Origin: Pseudaquabacterium pictum
Lineage (GTDB): Bacteria; Pseudomonadota; Gammaproteobacteria; Burkholderiales; Burkholderiaceae_C
NCBI RefSeq assembly: GCF_005403045.1
Contig: NZ_BJCL01000012.1
Coordinates: 1-64,000 of the forward strand
DNA: 64,000 bases
Reading direction: 5' to 3'
Shown: one piece after another, positions 42,692 through 51,519 of the stretch
Numbering within the stretch: position 1 is the stretch's first letter
How the letters are laid out: the number at the start of each line of letters is the position of its first letter
Translations under genes and position numbers: made by a program
Notes under the pieces: generated by a model
Database searches by the model: none
What the model was told of the DNA's origin: nothing
What the model saw: the letters and a program-made list of their open reading frames with translations, nothing else

Positions 42692-44611
42692 ATGACCACC
42701 ACTTCCTTGCTGTCGCTGGGCAGCTCGGCGCTGTACGCCGCCAATGCCCAGCTGCTGACCACCAGCAACAACATCGCCAATGCCAACACGCCGGGCTATT
42801 CACGCCAGTCGGTGGAGCTGGCCACGGCGGGCAGCGCCTACAACGGCTCGGGCTACTTCGGCCGCGGTGTCACCGTGTCCACCGTCACCCGCGCGGCCAA
42901 CATGTTCCTCAGCCAGCAGGCCGTGGCCACCGGCTCGGCCGCGGCCGCCGATGGTGTGCGCCGCGACATGCTGCAGCAGCTGGAGAAGGTGTTCGCCGGT
43001 GGCGAGGCCGGCCTGGGCCACGCCGCCACGCAGATCTTCAATGCCTTTGCCGACGTGGCGGCCAACCCGTCGGACCTGGCCGCGCGCCAGGCGGTGCTGG
43101 GCCGGCTGGAGGACTTTGCCTCGCTGGTGCGCTCGTCGTCCGACCAGATCGAGGCGTTGCAGGCCAACCTGGTGCATGACGTGCAGGGCGGCCTGTCCGA
43201 GGTGAACACCCTGGCCAGGGAAATGGCCAGTCTGAACCTGTCGATCGCCGCCGCCACCAACCGCGGCCATTCGCCCAACGAGCTGCTGGACCAGCGCGAT
43301 GAACTGGTGCGCCGCATCGGCGCACAGATGCAGGTGCAGACGGTGCTGGCGCCCGACCAGACGATGGCGGTCTACGTCGGCAGCGGCCAGACCCTGGTGC
43401 TGGGCGGTGCGTCGTTCAAGCTGGTGCCCCAGGCCGACACGCACGACTCCAGCCGCATCGGCGTGGCCATCGACATCAACGGCCAGCTGACCCAGCTGCC
43501 CACCGAGGCCATCGGCGAGGGCCAGGTGGCCGGGCTGCTGCGCTTCCAGCGCGACGACCTGGCGGAGGCGCGCAGCCGCCTGGGCCAGCTGGTGTCCGGC
43601 CTGGGCCTGGCGCTGAACGACCAGCAGGCCCTGGGCCTGGACCTGAGCGGCCAGCCCGGCAGCCCGCTGTTCAGGATCCAGGGTCCGCAGGTGCTGCCGG
43701 CCGGCACCAATGCCCGCGATGGCGGCGGCGGCTTCGTGGCCGATGTCGGCATCAGCATCGCCGACCCCAGCGCGCTGGTGGCCAGCGAGTACCTGCTGGA
43801 GCCCGACCCCGCCAGTGACGGCCAGTACACCCTGACCCGCCTGGTCGACGGCAAGGTGTTCCCGCCGCTGTACAACGGCGACACCGTCGACGGCTTCGCC
43901 CTGGCCATCGGCGACAACGCGCCGGCGGCGGGTGAATCCTTCCTGCTCAAGCCGGTGTCCAATGCCGCCGCGGGCATCACCGTGGTGCTGAAGAACCCGC
44001 GCGGCCTGGCAGCCGCCAACCCGCTGACCGGCGTGGTCAACCCGGCCAACACCGGCACCGCCACCATCGCCGCGCTGACGGTGGAAGCACCGCCGGCCGC
44101 CGGCTACCAGCCGCTGACGCTGCGCTTCACCGACGACGCCGGCAACTACGAGCTGCTGGACGCAGACAGCACCCCGCTGGCCACCGGCACCCACACGGCC
44201 GGCGTGCCCATCCGCCACGATGGGGTGGCGCTGTCGCTCAACGGCCTGCCGCGCAGCGGCGACCGCATCAGCCTGTCGCCCACCAGCCACCCGGCGGCCA
44301 GCAACGGCAACGCACTGCGTTTCGACAACCTGGCCAACCGCGGCCTGATCGACGGCGTGACCGTCGGTGACGCCTATGCCAACGTGCTGGCCGACGTGGG
44401 CGTGCGGGTGCAGGGTGCGGTGGCCTCGGCCGACAACACCGCCACCGTGGCGGCCCGCGCCCGCGCCGAGCTGAGCACCGATGTCGGCGTCAACCTCGAC
44501 GAGGAAGCCGCCCGGCTGATCCAGTTCCAGCAGAGCTACCAGGCGGCAGCCAAGATGCTGCAGACCGCGCAGACCCTGTTCGACGCACTCCTCGCGAGCG
44601 TGTCGCGCTGA
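42692..44611 (+). CDS. flgK: Hook-filament junction protein 1, FlgK
   Basis: A 639-residue axial protein. The N-terminal LLSLGSSALYAANAQLLTTSNNIANANTPGYSRQSVEL and C-terminal GVNLDEEAARLIQFQQSYQAAAKMLQTAQTLFDALLASVSR helices are diagnostic. The middle holds a large, variable surface domain. It joins hook and filament and is a client of FlgN. flgL follows after 19 bp. Confidence 0.94.
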   Translation: MTTTSLLSLGSSALYAANAQLLTTSNNIANANTPGYSRQSVELATAGSAYNGSGYFGRGVTVSTVTRAANMFLSQQAVATGSAAAADGVRRDMLQQLEKVFAGGEAGLGHAATQIFNAFADVAANPSDLAARQAVLGRLEDFASLVRSSSDQIEALQANLVHDVQGGLSEVNTLAREMASLNLSIAAATNRGHSPNELLDQRDELVRRIGAQMQVQTVLAPDQTMAVYVGSGQTLVLGGASFKLVPQADTHDSSRIGVAIDINGQLTQLPTEAIGEGQVAGLLRFQRDDLAEARSRLGQLVSGLGLALNDQQALGLDLSGQPGSPLFRIQGPQVLPAGTNARDGGGGFVADVGISIADPSALVASEYLLEPDPASDGQYTLTRLVDGKVFPPLYNGDTVDGFALAIGDNAPAAGESFLLKPVSNAAAGITVVLKNPRGLAAANPLTGVVNPANTGTATIAALTVEAPPAAGYQPLTLRFTDDAGNYELLDADSTPLATGTHTAGVPIRHDGVALSLNGLPRSGDRISLSPTSHPAASNGNALRFDNLANRGLIDGVTVGDAYANVLADVGVRVQGAVASADNTATVAARARAELSTDVGVNLDEEAARLIQFQQSYQAAAKMLQTAQTLFDALLASVSR

Positions 44612-44630
44612 TTCCACCCGAGGCTGACCC

Positions 44631-45827
44631 ATGCGAGTCTCCACCGCCAACCGCTATGAAGCGGCCGTCGACACCCTGCAGCAGCGCCAGCGCGACATGG
44701 CCGAGGCGCAGACGGCCATGACCAACGGCAAGCGCATCAACAAGCCCAGCGACGACCCGACCGGCGCCGCCCGCGCCGAGCGCGCCTACCTGAGCGGCCA
44801 GCGCATCGCCAGCGAGCAGCGCTCGGTCGACGCCAGCCGCAGTGCGATGACGCTGGCCGAAGCGGCGCTGGGCCAGGCCGGCGAGCTGATGCAGACCGCC
44901 CGCGAGACCCTGGTGGCCGCCGGCAACGGCAGCTACAGCCCGTCGGAGCGCCAGGCCCAGGCCAACGCGCTGAGCAACCTGCGCAGCCAGCTGCTGGCGC
45001 TGGCCAACCAGGGCAACGGCGCCGGCGGTTTCCTGTTCGGCGGGCAGGGCGCCACCACCGTGCCCTTCCTCGACACGCCGGCCGGCGTGGTGCCCGGTGC
45101 GGCCGGCGGCCAGTCGCTGCTGTCGTCCACCGAGCTGATGCCCAGCACCGTCGACGGCCAGGCCATCTGGCTGTCGGCGCGCAGCGGCAACGGCGTGTTC
45201 ACCACTGCCGCCAACCCGGCCAACACCGGGACGGGTTGGATCGACGCCGGCACCGTCAGCGACCCCGCGGCCATCACCGGCGGCAGCTACGAGGTCGAGG
45301 TGGTCGACAACGCCGGCGTGCTCAGCATCAGCGTGCTGAACGGCGGCAGCGCCACCGCCATCGACAACCAGCCCTACCGGGCCGGCCAGGCCATCACCGT
45401 CGACGGCATGACCCTGCACCTGAAGGGCACGCCGGTGGTGGGCGACCGCTTCAGCATCACGCCCTCGCAGCCCGACCTGGATGTCTTCGCCGCGCTGGAC
45501 CGCAGCATCGCCATCCTGAAGGACCCGACGACCAACAGCGGCCAGATCGCCCAGGCCGTCAACAGCGGCCTGCGCGACATGGATGCGGTGATGGGCCACA
45601 TGCAGGCCGCCCGCGCCGAGGCCGGCGCCATGCTCAACCGGCTGGACGCGCTGGATGGCCGCAACCAGGACCGCGCGCTGTGGGCCAAGACGGTGCAGGC
45701 CGATGCCGAGGACCTGGACATGCTGCAGGCCATCAGCAACTTCCAGAACCAGCAGACCGGCTACCAGGCGGCGCTGCAGAGCTACGCGATGGTGCAGCGC
45801 ATGTCGCTGTTCGACTACGTCAAGTGA
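44631..45827 (+). CDS. flgL: Hook-filament junction protein 2, FlgL
   Basis: A 398-residue flagellin-like protein. It starts MRVSTANRYEAAVDTLQQRQRDMAEAQTAMTNGKRINKPSDDPTGAARAERA and ends DLDMLQAISNFQNQQTGYQAALQSYAMVQRMSLFDYVK, both typical of FlgL. It is the last flagellar structural gene here; no flagellin is in the window. I see no clear terminator before the next gene 43 bp on. Confidence 0.94.
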   Translation: MRVSTANRYEAAVDTLQQRQRDMAEAQTAMTNGKRINKPSDDPTGAARAERAYLSGQRIASEQRSVDASRSAMTLAEAALGQAGELMQTARETLVAAGNGSYSPSERQAQANALSNLRSQLLALANQGNGAGGFLFGGQGATTVPFLDTPAGVVPGAAGGQSLLSSTELMPSTVDGQAIWLSARSGNGVFTTAANPANTGTGWIDAGTVSDPAAITGGSYEVEVVDNAGVLSISVLNGGSATAIDNQPYRAGQAITVDGMTLHLKGTPVVGDRFSITPSQPDLDVFAALDRSIAILKDPTTNSGQIAQAVNSGLRDMDAVMGHMQAARAEAGAMLNRLDALDGRNQDRALWAKTVQADAEDLDMLQAISNFQNQQTGYQAALQSYAMVQRMSLFDYVK

Positions 45828-45870
45828 TCTCCAGGTGCTTGGCAACGCCTCACGCGCACACAATCCCCCG

Positions 45871-47070
45871 ATGACCGACCTCTCCGTGCTGGGCCAGGTG
45901 GCCCTGGGTTATTCGCCGATGATCGACCGCCACAAGGCGATCACCGCGCTGCGACTGACCGTGTTCCCGATCCGCCCGGAGGCCAAGCCCGAGGTGCCGG
46001 CGCTGCTGGAGGCGCTGGCCGCCGCCTGGCCCGATGCGGCGCACCGGGTGTCGCTGAACATCGTCGGCGAGATGCTGCTCGATGCCGTGCTGCGCACCGA
46101 CCTGCCGCTGAACATGATGCTGGAGGTGCCGGCCTTCATGGCCAGCGACCTGGCCTGCACCGATGCGCTGGCCGCGCTGCACACCCGCGGCAACACCCTG
46201 CTGATCAAGGGCCGGCCGCTGCAGCCGCTGCCGCGCGAGGTGCTGCCGTGCTTTGCCTATTCCATCATCGACCTGGCCGACGAGCGCCGCGACGGCATGC
46301 CGCCACCCGGCGGCGTGTCGCGCAACATCCCGCATGTGCAGGCCGGCGTGCAGACCAATGCGCAGATGGCCGACGCCTTCGGCCGCGGCGCCATCGCGGT
46401 GCTGGGCTGGCCGATCGACGACCCCGCGCCGCCGCGCCCGGGCAGCAGCCGCGGTGCCCAGCCCGAGCTGAGCGCCATCGTCGAGCTGATCAACCGGGTC
46501 GACCGCCAGGAGAGCGCCGACCGGCTGGAAGCGGTGATGAAGAACGACCCGACCATGGCGTTCAAGCTGATGCGCTACATCAACTCGCCGGCCTTCGGGC
46601 TGGCCGTGGAGGTGACCAGTTTCCGCCACGCCATCATGCTGCTGGGCTACCAGCGCCTCAAGCGCTGGCTGGCCCTGCTGCTGGCCGCCGGCAGCCGCGA
46701 TGCCAGCATGAAGCCGGTGATCTACGCCGCCGTGCGCCGCGGCCTGCTGATGGAAGAGCTGGGCCGCGACAGCGGCTGCGACGACGAGCGCCGCGGCGAG
46801 CTGTTCATCTGCGGCGTGTTCTCGCTGCTCGACCGGCTGATGCACCAGCCGTTTGCCGAGCTGCTCAAGGGCATCCCCACCACCGAGGCGGTGCGCGACG
46901 CCCTGCTGCACCAGACCGGCCCGCACCAGCCCTACCTCAGCCTGGTGCTGGCCATCGAGGCCGCGTCGCTGCTGGACATCCGCGAGGCCAGCGATGCGCT
47001 GATGATGACGCCCCAGGCCGTCAACCAGGCCGTGCTGCGGGCGCTGGTGGCTGCCCGCCAGCTCGACTGA
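45871..47070 (+). CDS. EAL-like/HDOD-domain signalling protein
   Basis: A 399-residue YuxH-type protein. The N-terminal 200 residues resemble a degenerate EAL domain (LGYSPMIDRHKAITALRLTVFP, LLIKGRP) without the E-A-L catalytic set, so phosphodiesterase activity is unlikely. Residues about 205-390 are HDOD (IVELINRVDRQESADRLEAVMKNDPTMAFKLMRYINSPAFGLAVEVTSFRHAIMLLGYQRLKRWLALL). HDOD proteins act in c-di-GMP and motility signalling as scaffolds. Its position after flgL and before a PAS kinase suggests co-regulation with motility. Confidence 0.87.
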   Translation: MTDLSVLGQVALGYSPMIDRHKAITALRLTVFPIRPEAKPEVPALLEALAAAWPDAAHRVSLNIVGEMLLDAVLRTDLPLNMMLEVPAFMASDLACTDALAALHTRGNTLLIKGRPLQPLPREVLPCFAYSIIDLADERRDGMPPPGGVSRNIPHVQAGVQTNAQMADAFGRGAIAVLGWPIDDPAPPRPGSSRGAQPELSAIVELINRVDRQESADRLEAVMKNDPTMAFKLMRYINSPAFGLAVEVTSFRHAIMLLGYQRLKRWLALLLAAGSRDASMKPVIYAAVRRGLLMEELGRDSGCDDERRGELFICGVFSLLDRLMHQPFAELLKGIPTTEAVRDALLHQTGPHQPYLSLVLAIEAASLLDIREASDALMMTPQAVNQAVLRALVAARQLD

Positions 47071-47117
47071 CCGACCCGCCGGCCGGGAGCGGCCCACCCG
47101 GCCGCTAAACTGGGCCG

Positions 47118-50100
47118 ATGTCCCTGCTGCCGCGCGCTGCCACGCTGCCGTCCAACGCCCAGCTGTCGGCCCTGCTCGATGGCGTGGACGACACCCTGCT
47201 GCTGCTGCTCGACCAGCGCCAGCGCGTCAGCTACCGCAATCCGGCGGCACAACGCCTGCTGGGCTGCGAGGCCGGCCAGCCGCTGGACCAGGCCCTGGCC
47301 TGGCTGGATGCCGATGCCCGCCGGGCCCTGACGCAGGCCCTGACCCAGCCGCAGCCGGCCACGCCGCTGGACATCCGCCTCACCGATGGCCCGCTGCGCG
47401 GCGCCCGTCTGCCGCTGACGCTGACGCGTGCCGGTGGTGGTGGCTGGGCCCTGCGCGCCCCGGCCGTGCTGCCGCCGCCACCGCAGCCGCCGCTGGCCGC
47501 CGGCACCACCAGCGAGCTGGTGCGCCTGCTCTGGGATGCCCCCCAGCCACTGACGGTGCAGGACCGCCGCTTCGTCATCGTGGCGGCCAACCGCGCCTAC
47601 TTCGACGCGGTGGGCCGCAGCCCGGAGCAGGTGCTGGGCCATGATCCGCTGGGCTACGTCGGCAGCGAGGACCATGCCGACGTGCACCAGTCGCGCCAGG
47701 ACTGGCTGGCCGCGCTGCAGGCCGGCCGCCAGCCCGAGCGCCAGGTGGAGCGGCGGATCGTCGACGCCCAGGGCCGGCTGCGCTTCTTCCGCTTTGCGCC
47801 GCGCTGGGTCAGTGCCGACGATGGCGCACCGCTGCTGCTGGCCATCCTGCAGGATGTGACGCTGGAGCACCAGGCGCGCGATGCCGCCGCCCAGTCGGGC
47901 CATGAGCTGGACCAGTGGTTCGACCTGAGCCCGGTGGGCATGCTGGTCTACGACAGCCATGGCCAGGTGCTGCGCAGCAATGGCGCCTTCGCCGCGCTGG
48001 CCGGCCCGGTGCCGGCGCAGCTGCCCGACGCGCCGGCCGACCTGTGCCAGCTGCTGGCCTGGGCCGATGGCGGGCCGCAGGCGGCGCTGCAGCCTGGCGC
48101 CGCGCCGCTCGAAACCCTGGGCACCCTGGCCCTGGCCGACGGCCGCCGCCTCCGCCTGCGCGCGCGCCTGCGGGCCTTTGCCGGCGCCCAAGGCGGCCAG
48201 CGGGTGATGGCGGTGGTGGAAGACCGCAGCCTGGAGGACGAGCACGACCTGGCCCAGCTGGAGATCGGCGCACTGATGGACACCGCCAGCGTCGGCGTGG
48301 CCACCTACGAGGCCTCGCGCGGCTGGCTGCAGACCCGGCCGGTGCGCAGCAGTGCCGGTGGTGGCGGCACACCGTCGGGCGGTGCACCGGCCGGCCTGGC
48401 GGCCGGCCTGCAGTCGATCGGTCGCGACCAGGTCGAACCCGGCTCGCGCGAGGAGTTCGAGCGCCTGCAGCGGGCGCTGCGCGAGGGCCAGCGGGCCCAG
48501 GTGCGCTATGCGGTGCAGGTGCCCGACCTGGGCATCCGCTGGCTGCTCACCCGCGTCGAGCCCGGTGAGCTGACCGGCGGCCGCGCCGCGCTGTCGGTGG
48601 TGACGCTGGACATCACCGAGCAGGAGGAAGCCCACCGCCGCAGCGCCCAGCTGCTGCGCGAACTCTCGGGCATCCTGGACGGCACCAGCGCCGGCATCGC
48701 CTACCTGCGCGGCGACCGCCTGGTGCGCTGCAACCGCAGCTTCGAGGCCATGCTGGGCCTGCGCCCCGGCCGGGCCGTCGGGGCGCCGCCGGCCGACTGG
48801 TTGGCCGACCAGCCGGCCGTGCAGGCCCTGCTGGCCCGGGCGCTGGCCGACGAGCCCGGCGATGCGCCACCCGAGCGCCGCCACGAGACCGAGTTCTCCC
48901 GCCCGGGCCCCGGCGGCCAGCCGGTGTGGTATGCGCTGTCGGCCAGCCGGGCGCCGGCCGGCGGCGTGCCCGAGCTGGTGGTGGTGCTCACCGATGTCTC
49001 GCGGCTGAAGGCGCAGCAGGCCGAGCTGGAGGCGCTGGCCCGCGAGCGCGAGCTGATGTTCAGCCTGAGCGACGTCGGCCTGGCCTACCTGCGCGGCACC
49101 ACCATCGAGCGTGCCAACGAGGCCCTGGCCCGGCTGACCGGCTATGCCGTGGGCGAGCTGCTGGGCATGCACCTGGCCGTGCTGGCCGTCGACGCGCAGG
49201 ACCATGACCAGCTCTGGCAGCAGCAGCGCCTGGCGCTGACTTCGGCCGGGCGCTGGCAGGGTGAACGGCGGCTGCGCCGGCGTGACGGCCGGGCGCTGTG
49301 GGTGCAGGTGAGCAAGCGGCTGGTCGACGAGGCCCAGCCCGAGGCCGGCATGATCTGCAGCTATGTCGACGTGGACGAGCGCCGCCGTGCCCGCGAGGCG
49401 GTGCAGCTGCAGGCCGAGCGCACCCGCGCCATCCTCGATTCGGTGCTGGTGGGCATCGTCACCGTGGGCGATGGCGGCATCGAATGGATGAACCGTTCGG
49501 CCCGGCGCATGTTCGGCGGCGAGCTGGCCGACTTCGTCGGCGAGCCCATCGCCATCGTCGCCACCGCCGATCCCGACCACCCGCTGCGCGCCACCCACTA
49601 CCGCCAGCACCTGGCCGACGGCCAGGCCGAAACCTTCGAATGCCGGCTGCGCGGGCGCGACGGCCGCGAATTCTGGGTGGTCGGCAATGCCGTGGTCACC
49701 GGCCGCGGTGCGGATGGCGGGCTGCCCGGCGCCGATGCGGCCCGCGGCAGCGGCAGCCAGATCACCTTTGCGCTGCTGGACATCGAACGCCGCCGCCAGG
49801 CCGAGGTCAGCATCGCCCAGGCGCAGGATTCGCTGCAGCGCATCATCGACACCGCGCCGCTGGCCATCGCGCTGTTCGACGCTGCCAGCGGCGCGGTGCT
49901 GCGGCTCAACCAGATGGCGGCGATGTTCTTCGACCGGCCGGTGGAGGCGGTGCTGGGCCGCCGGCCCGAGGACTGGTTCAGCCCCGACGATGCCGCCGCC
50001 TTGCGCGACGACCTGCAGGCCGCCCAGCAGCAGACCGACGTGCTGCGCCGCGAGCTGCCGCGCCCGGTGCGCGCCGGCAGCACACCCGGTGCGGTGGAGA

Positions 50101-50855
50101 CGCGGATGTGGGACGTGCGCATCGTCTCGCTGCAGACCGGCCCTGCCGGCCAGGCCGGCGCGGCCGAGGCCCAGCTGCTGCTGGTGGCCAGCGACGTGAC
50201 CGAGCAGCGCGCCGCCGAGCAGGCCCGCTTCGACGCCGCGGTGTCGCAGCGCGAGATGCTGGTCAAGGAAGTGCACCACCGCATCAAGAACAACCTGCAG
50301 GGTGTGGCCGGCCTGCTGCAGCAGACGGCGGCGCGCCGGCCCGAGGTGGCGGCGCTGATCAGCGAGGCGGTGGGCCAGGTGCAGGCCATCGCCCAGGTGC
50401 ACGGCCTGCAGGTGGGGGTGAGCGGCCCGCTGCGCATCCAGCCGCTGGTCGAGGCCATCACCGCCAGTGTGCAGCGCACCTTCGGCCGGCCGATCAGCGT
50501 CAGCGTGGAGGGCACGCCGGCGCACCGCTTCGCGCTGCCCGAGGCCGAGTCCATCCCGATCGCGCTGACCGTCAACGAGCTGCTGACCAATGCCATCAAG
50601 CACAGCGCGCCCGGCGACATCCGCTGCGTGCTGCACTGCGACGAGGCCCGGCTGGCCATCCAGATCCTGAGCCCCGGCCAGCTGCGGCCCGGCTTCAGCC
50701 TGGCCCAGGTGCCGCCGGGCGTCTCCGGCCTGGGCCTGGTGCGGGCGCTGCTGCCGCGGCGCACCGCCACCCTCACGCTCACCCAGCTGGGCGTGCAGGT
50801 GGAGGCCAAGGTGGTGCTGGTGCCGCCCAGCATCCACCTGCTGGAGCCGCTGTAG
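47118..50855 (+). CDS. Multi-PAS sensor histidine kinase (HisKA_2 type)
   Basis: A 1245-residue soluble kinase with no membrane helix. I count about eight PAS-like modules, most with a visible N-terminal PAS motif, for example QDRRFVIVAANRAYFDAVGRS, ERANEALARLTGYAVGELLGM and GIEWMNRSARRMFGGELADFVG. The HisKA_2 dimer box REMLVKEVHHRIKNNLQGVAGLL has the phospho-acceptor His near residue 1052. The ATPase part keeps the N-box (LTVNELLTNAIKHSAPGD, about 1153) and VSGLGLVRALLP. The usual DxGxG of the G1 box reads SPGQL, which may weaken ATP binding. It lies 49 bp before an ANTAR response regulator, its likely partner. Confidence 0.88.
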   Translation: MSLLPRAATLPSNAQLSALLDGVDDTLLLLLDQRQRVSYRNPAAQRLLGCEAGQPLDQALAWLDADARRALTQALTQPQPATPLDIRLTDGPLRGARLPLTLTRAGGGGWALRAPAVLPPPPQPPLAAGTTSELVRLLWDAPQPLTVQDRRFVIVAANRAYFDAVGRSPEQVLGHDPLGYVGSEDHADVHQSRQDWLAALQAGRQPERQVERRIVDAQGRLRFFRFAPRWVSADDGAPLLLAILQDVTLEHQARDAAAQSGHELDQWFDLSPVGMLVYDSHGQVLRSNGAFAALAGPVPAQLPDAPADLCQLLAWADGGPQAALQPGAAPLETLGTLALADGRRLRLRARLRAFAGAQGGQRVMAVVEDRSLEDEHDLAQLEIGALMDTASVGVATYEASRGWLQTRPVRSSAGGGGTPSGGAPAGLAAGLQSIGRDQVEPGSREEFERLQRALREGQRAQVRYAVQVPDLGIRWLLTRVEPGELTGGRAALSVVTLDITEQEEAHRRSAQLLRELSGILDGTSAGIAYLRGDRLVRCNRSFEAMLGLRPGRAVGAPPADWLADQPAVQALLARALADEPGDAPPERRHETEFSRPGPGGQPVWYALSASRAPAGGVPELVVVLTDVSRLKAQQAELEALARERELMFSLSDVGLAYLRGTTIERANEALARLTGYAVGELLGMHLAVLAVDAQDHDQLWQQQRLALTSAGRWQGERRLRRRDGRALWVQVSKRLVDEAQPEAGMICSYVDVDERRRAREAVQLQAERTRAILDSVLVGIVTVGDGGIEWMNRSARRMFGGELADFVGEPIAIVATADPDHPLRATHYRQHLADGQAETFECRLRGRDGREFWVVGNAVVTGRGADGGLPGADAARGSGSQITFALLDIERRRQAEVSIAQAQDSLQRIIDTAPLAIALFDAASGAVLRLNQMAAMFFDRPVEAVLGRRPEDWFSPDDAAALRDDLQAAQQQTDVLRRELPRPVRAGSTPGAVETRMWDVRIVSLQTGPAGQAGAAEAQLLLVASDVTEQRAAEQARFDAAVSQREMLVKEVHHRIKNNLQGVAGLLQQTAARRPEVAALISEAVGQVQAIAQVHGLQVGVSGPLRIQPLVEAITASVQRTFGRPISVSVEGTPAHRFALPEAESIPIALTVNELLTNAIKHSAPGDIRCVLHCDEARLAIQILSPGQLRPGFSLAQVPPGVSGLGLVRALLPRRTATLTLTQLGVQVEAKVVLVPPSIHLLEPL

Positions 50856-50904
50856 CCCGGCGGGCCACGGCACAATCCACCCCATCCGACGGAAGGCGAG
50901 CCGC

Positions 50905-51507
50905 ATGGCCGAGCAAGGCAAGATCCTGGTGGTGGACGACGACCGGCTGGTGCTGGCCACCGTCACCCACGGCCTGGCCCAGGCGGGCTACGACGTCATC
51001 GATGCCGACAACGGCGACGAGGCCATTCTGCTGGCGCGCCAGCACAAGCCCGACCTGGCCCTGCTGGACATCCGCATGGAAGGCATGAGCGGCTTCGACG
51101 TGGCCGCCTACCTGCGCGACCACCTGCATGTGCCGTTCATGTTCCTGTCGGCCTTTGCCGACGACGACACGGTGCAGAAGGTCAAGGCGCTGGGCGCGGT
51201 GGCCTACCTGGTCAAGCCGCTGGACATCGGCCAGATCCTGCCCACGGTGGCCGCGGCGCTGGCCCAGCTGCCGGCACGGGCCGACCGTGCGGCAGCGCCG
51301 GCAGCCGCGCCCGCCATGTCCGACAGCGCCGCGGCGCTGGATCTGGTGCCGCTGGCCGTGGGCGTGCTGATGCACCGCTACAGCCTGCAGCGCGCCACCG
51401 CGCTGGAGCGGCTGCGCCGCATGGCCGCCGACGAGCAGCGCAGCCTGGCCGACCAGGCCGGGCGGCTGGTCGATGCGGTGGAGCTGCTGTCGCGCGGTCA
51501 GGCCTGA
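50905..51507 (+). CDS. ANTAR-domain response regulator
   Basis: A 200-residue regulator. The receiver domain (6-125) has acidic D11-D13, phospho-acceptor D55 in LALLDIRMEG and K104 in YLVKPLD. An Ala/Pro linker leads to a C-terminal three-helix ANTAR domain (about 145-197: LAVGVLMHRYSLQRATALERLRRMAADEQRSLADQAGRLVDAVELL). ANTAR proteins bind hairpins in leader RNA and prevent early termination. Pairing with a HisKA_2 kinase is the common arrangement. Its RNA target is not obvious. The stop is part of a palindrome shared with the convergent gene. Confidence 0.92.
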   Translation: MAEQGKILVVDDDRLVLATVTHGLAQAGYDVIDADNGDEAILLARQHKPDLALLDIRMEGMSGFDVAAYLRDHLHVPFMFLSAFADDDTVQKVKALGAVAYLVKPLDIGQILPTVAAALAQLPARADRAAAPAAAPAMSDSAAALDLVPLAVGVLMHRYSLQRATALERLRRMAADEQRSLADQAGRLVDAVELLSRGQA

Positions 51508-51519
51508 TCAGGCCTTTTT
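51500..51519 (+). terminator. Palindromic terminator built over two convergent stop codons
   Basis: AGGCCTGATCAGGCCT (51500-51515) is a perfect 16-bp palindrome whose centre TGATCA is the stop of the regulator (TGA) and, on the other strand, the stop of the DUF900 hydrolase (TCA). A T-run (51515-51519) follows on the plus strand. This gives a 5-bp G/C stem, 6-base loop and U-tract, a compact intrinsic terminator for the rightward transcript. Confidence 0.6.

Noticed and set aside
47118-50966. Very long open frames on the opposite strand across many genes (for example 46932-50966 and 12710-16615, minus)
   Set aside because: They are high-G+C shadows with Arg/His/Gln/Gly-rich nonsense composition and no domain; the opposite-strand frames encode clear families.
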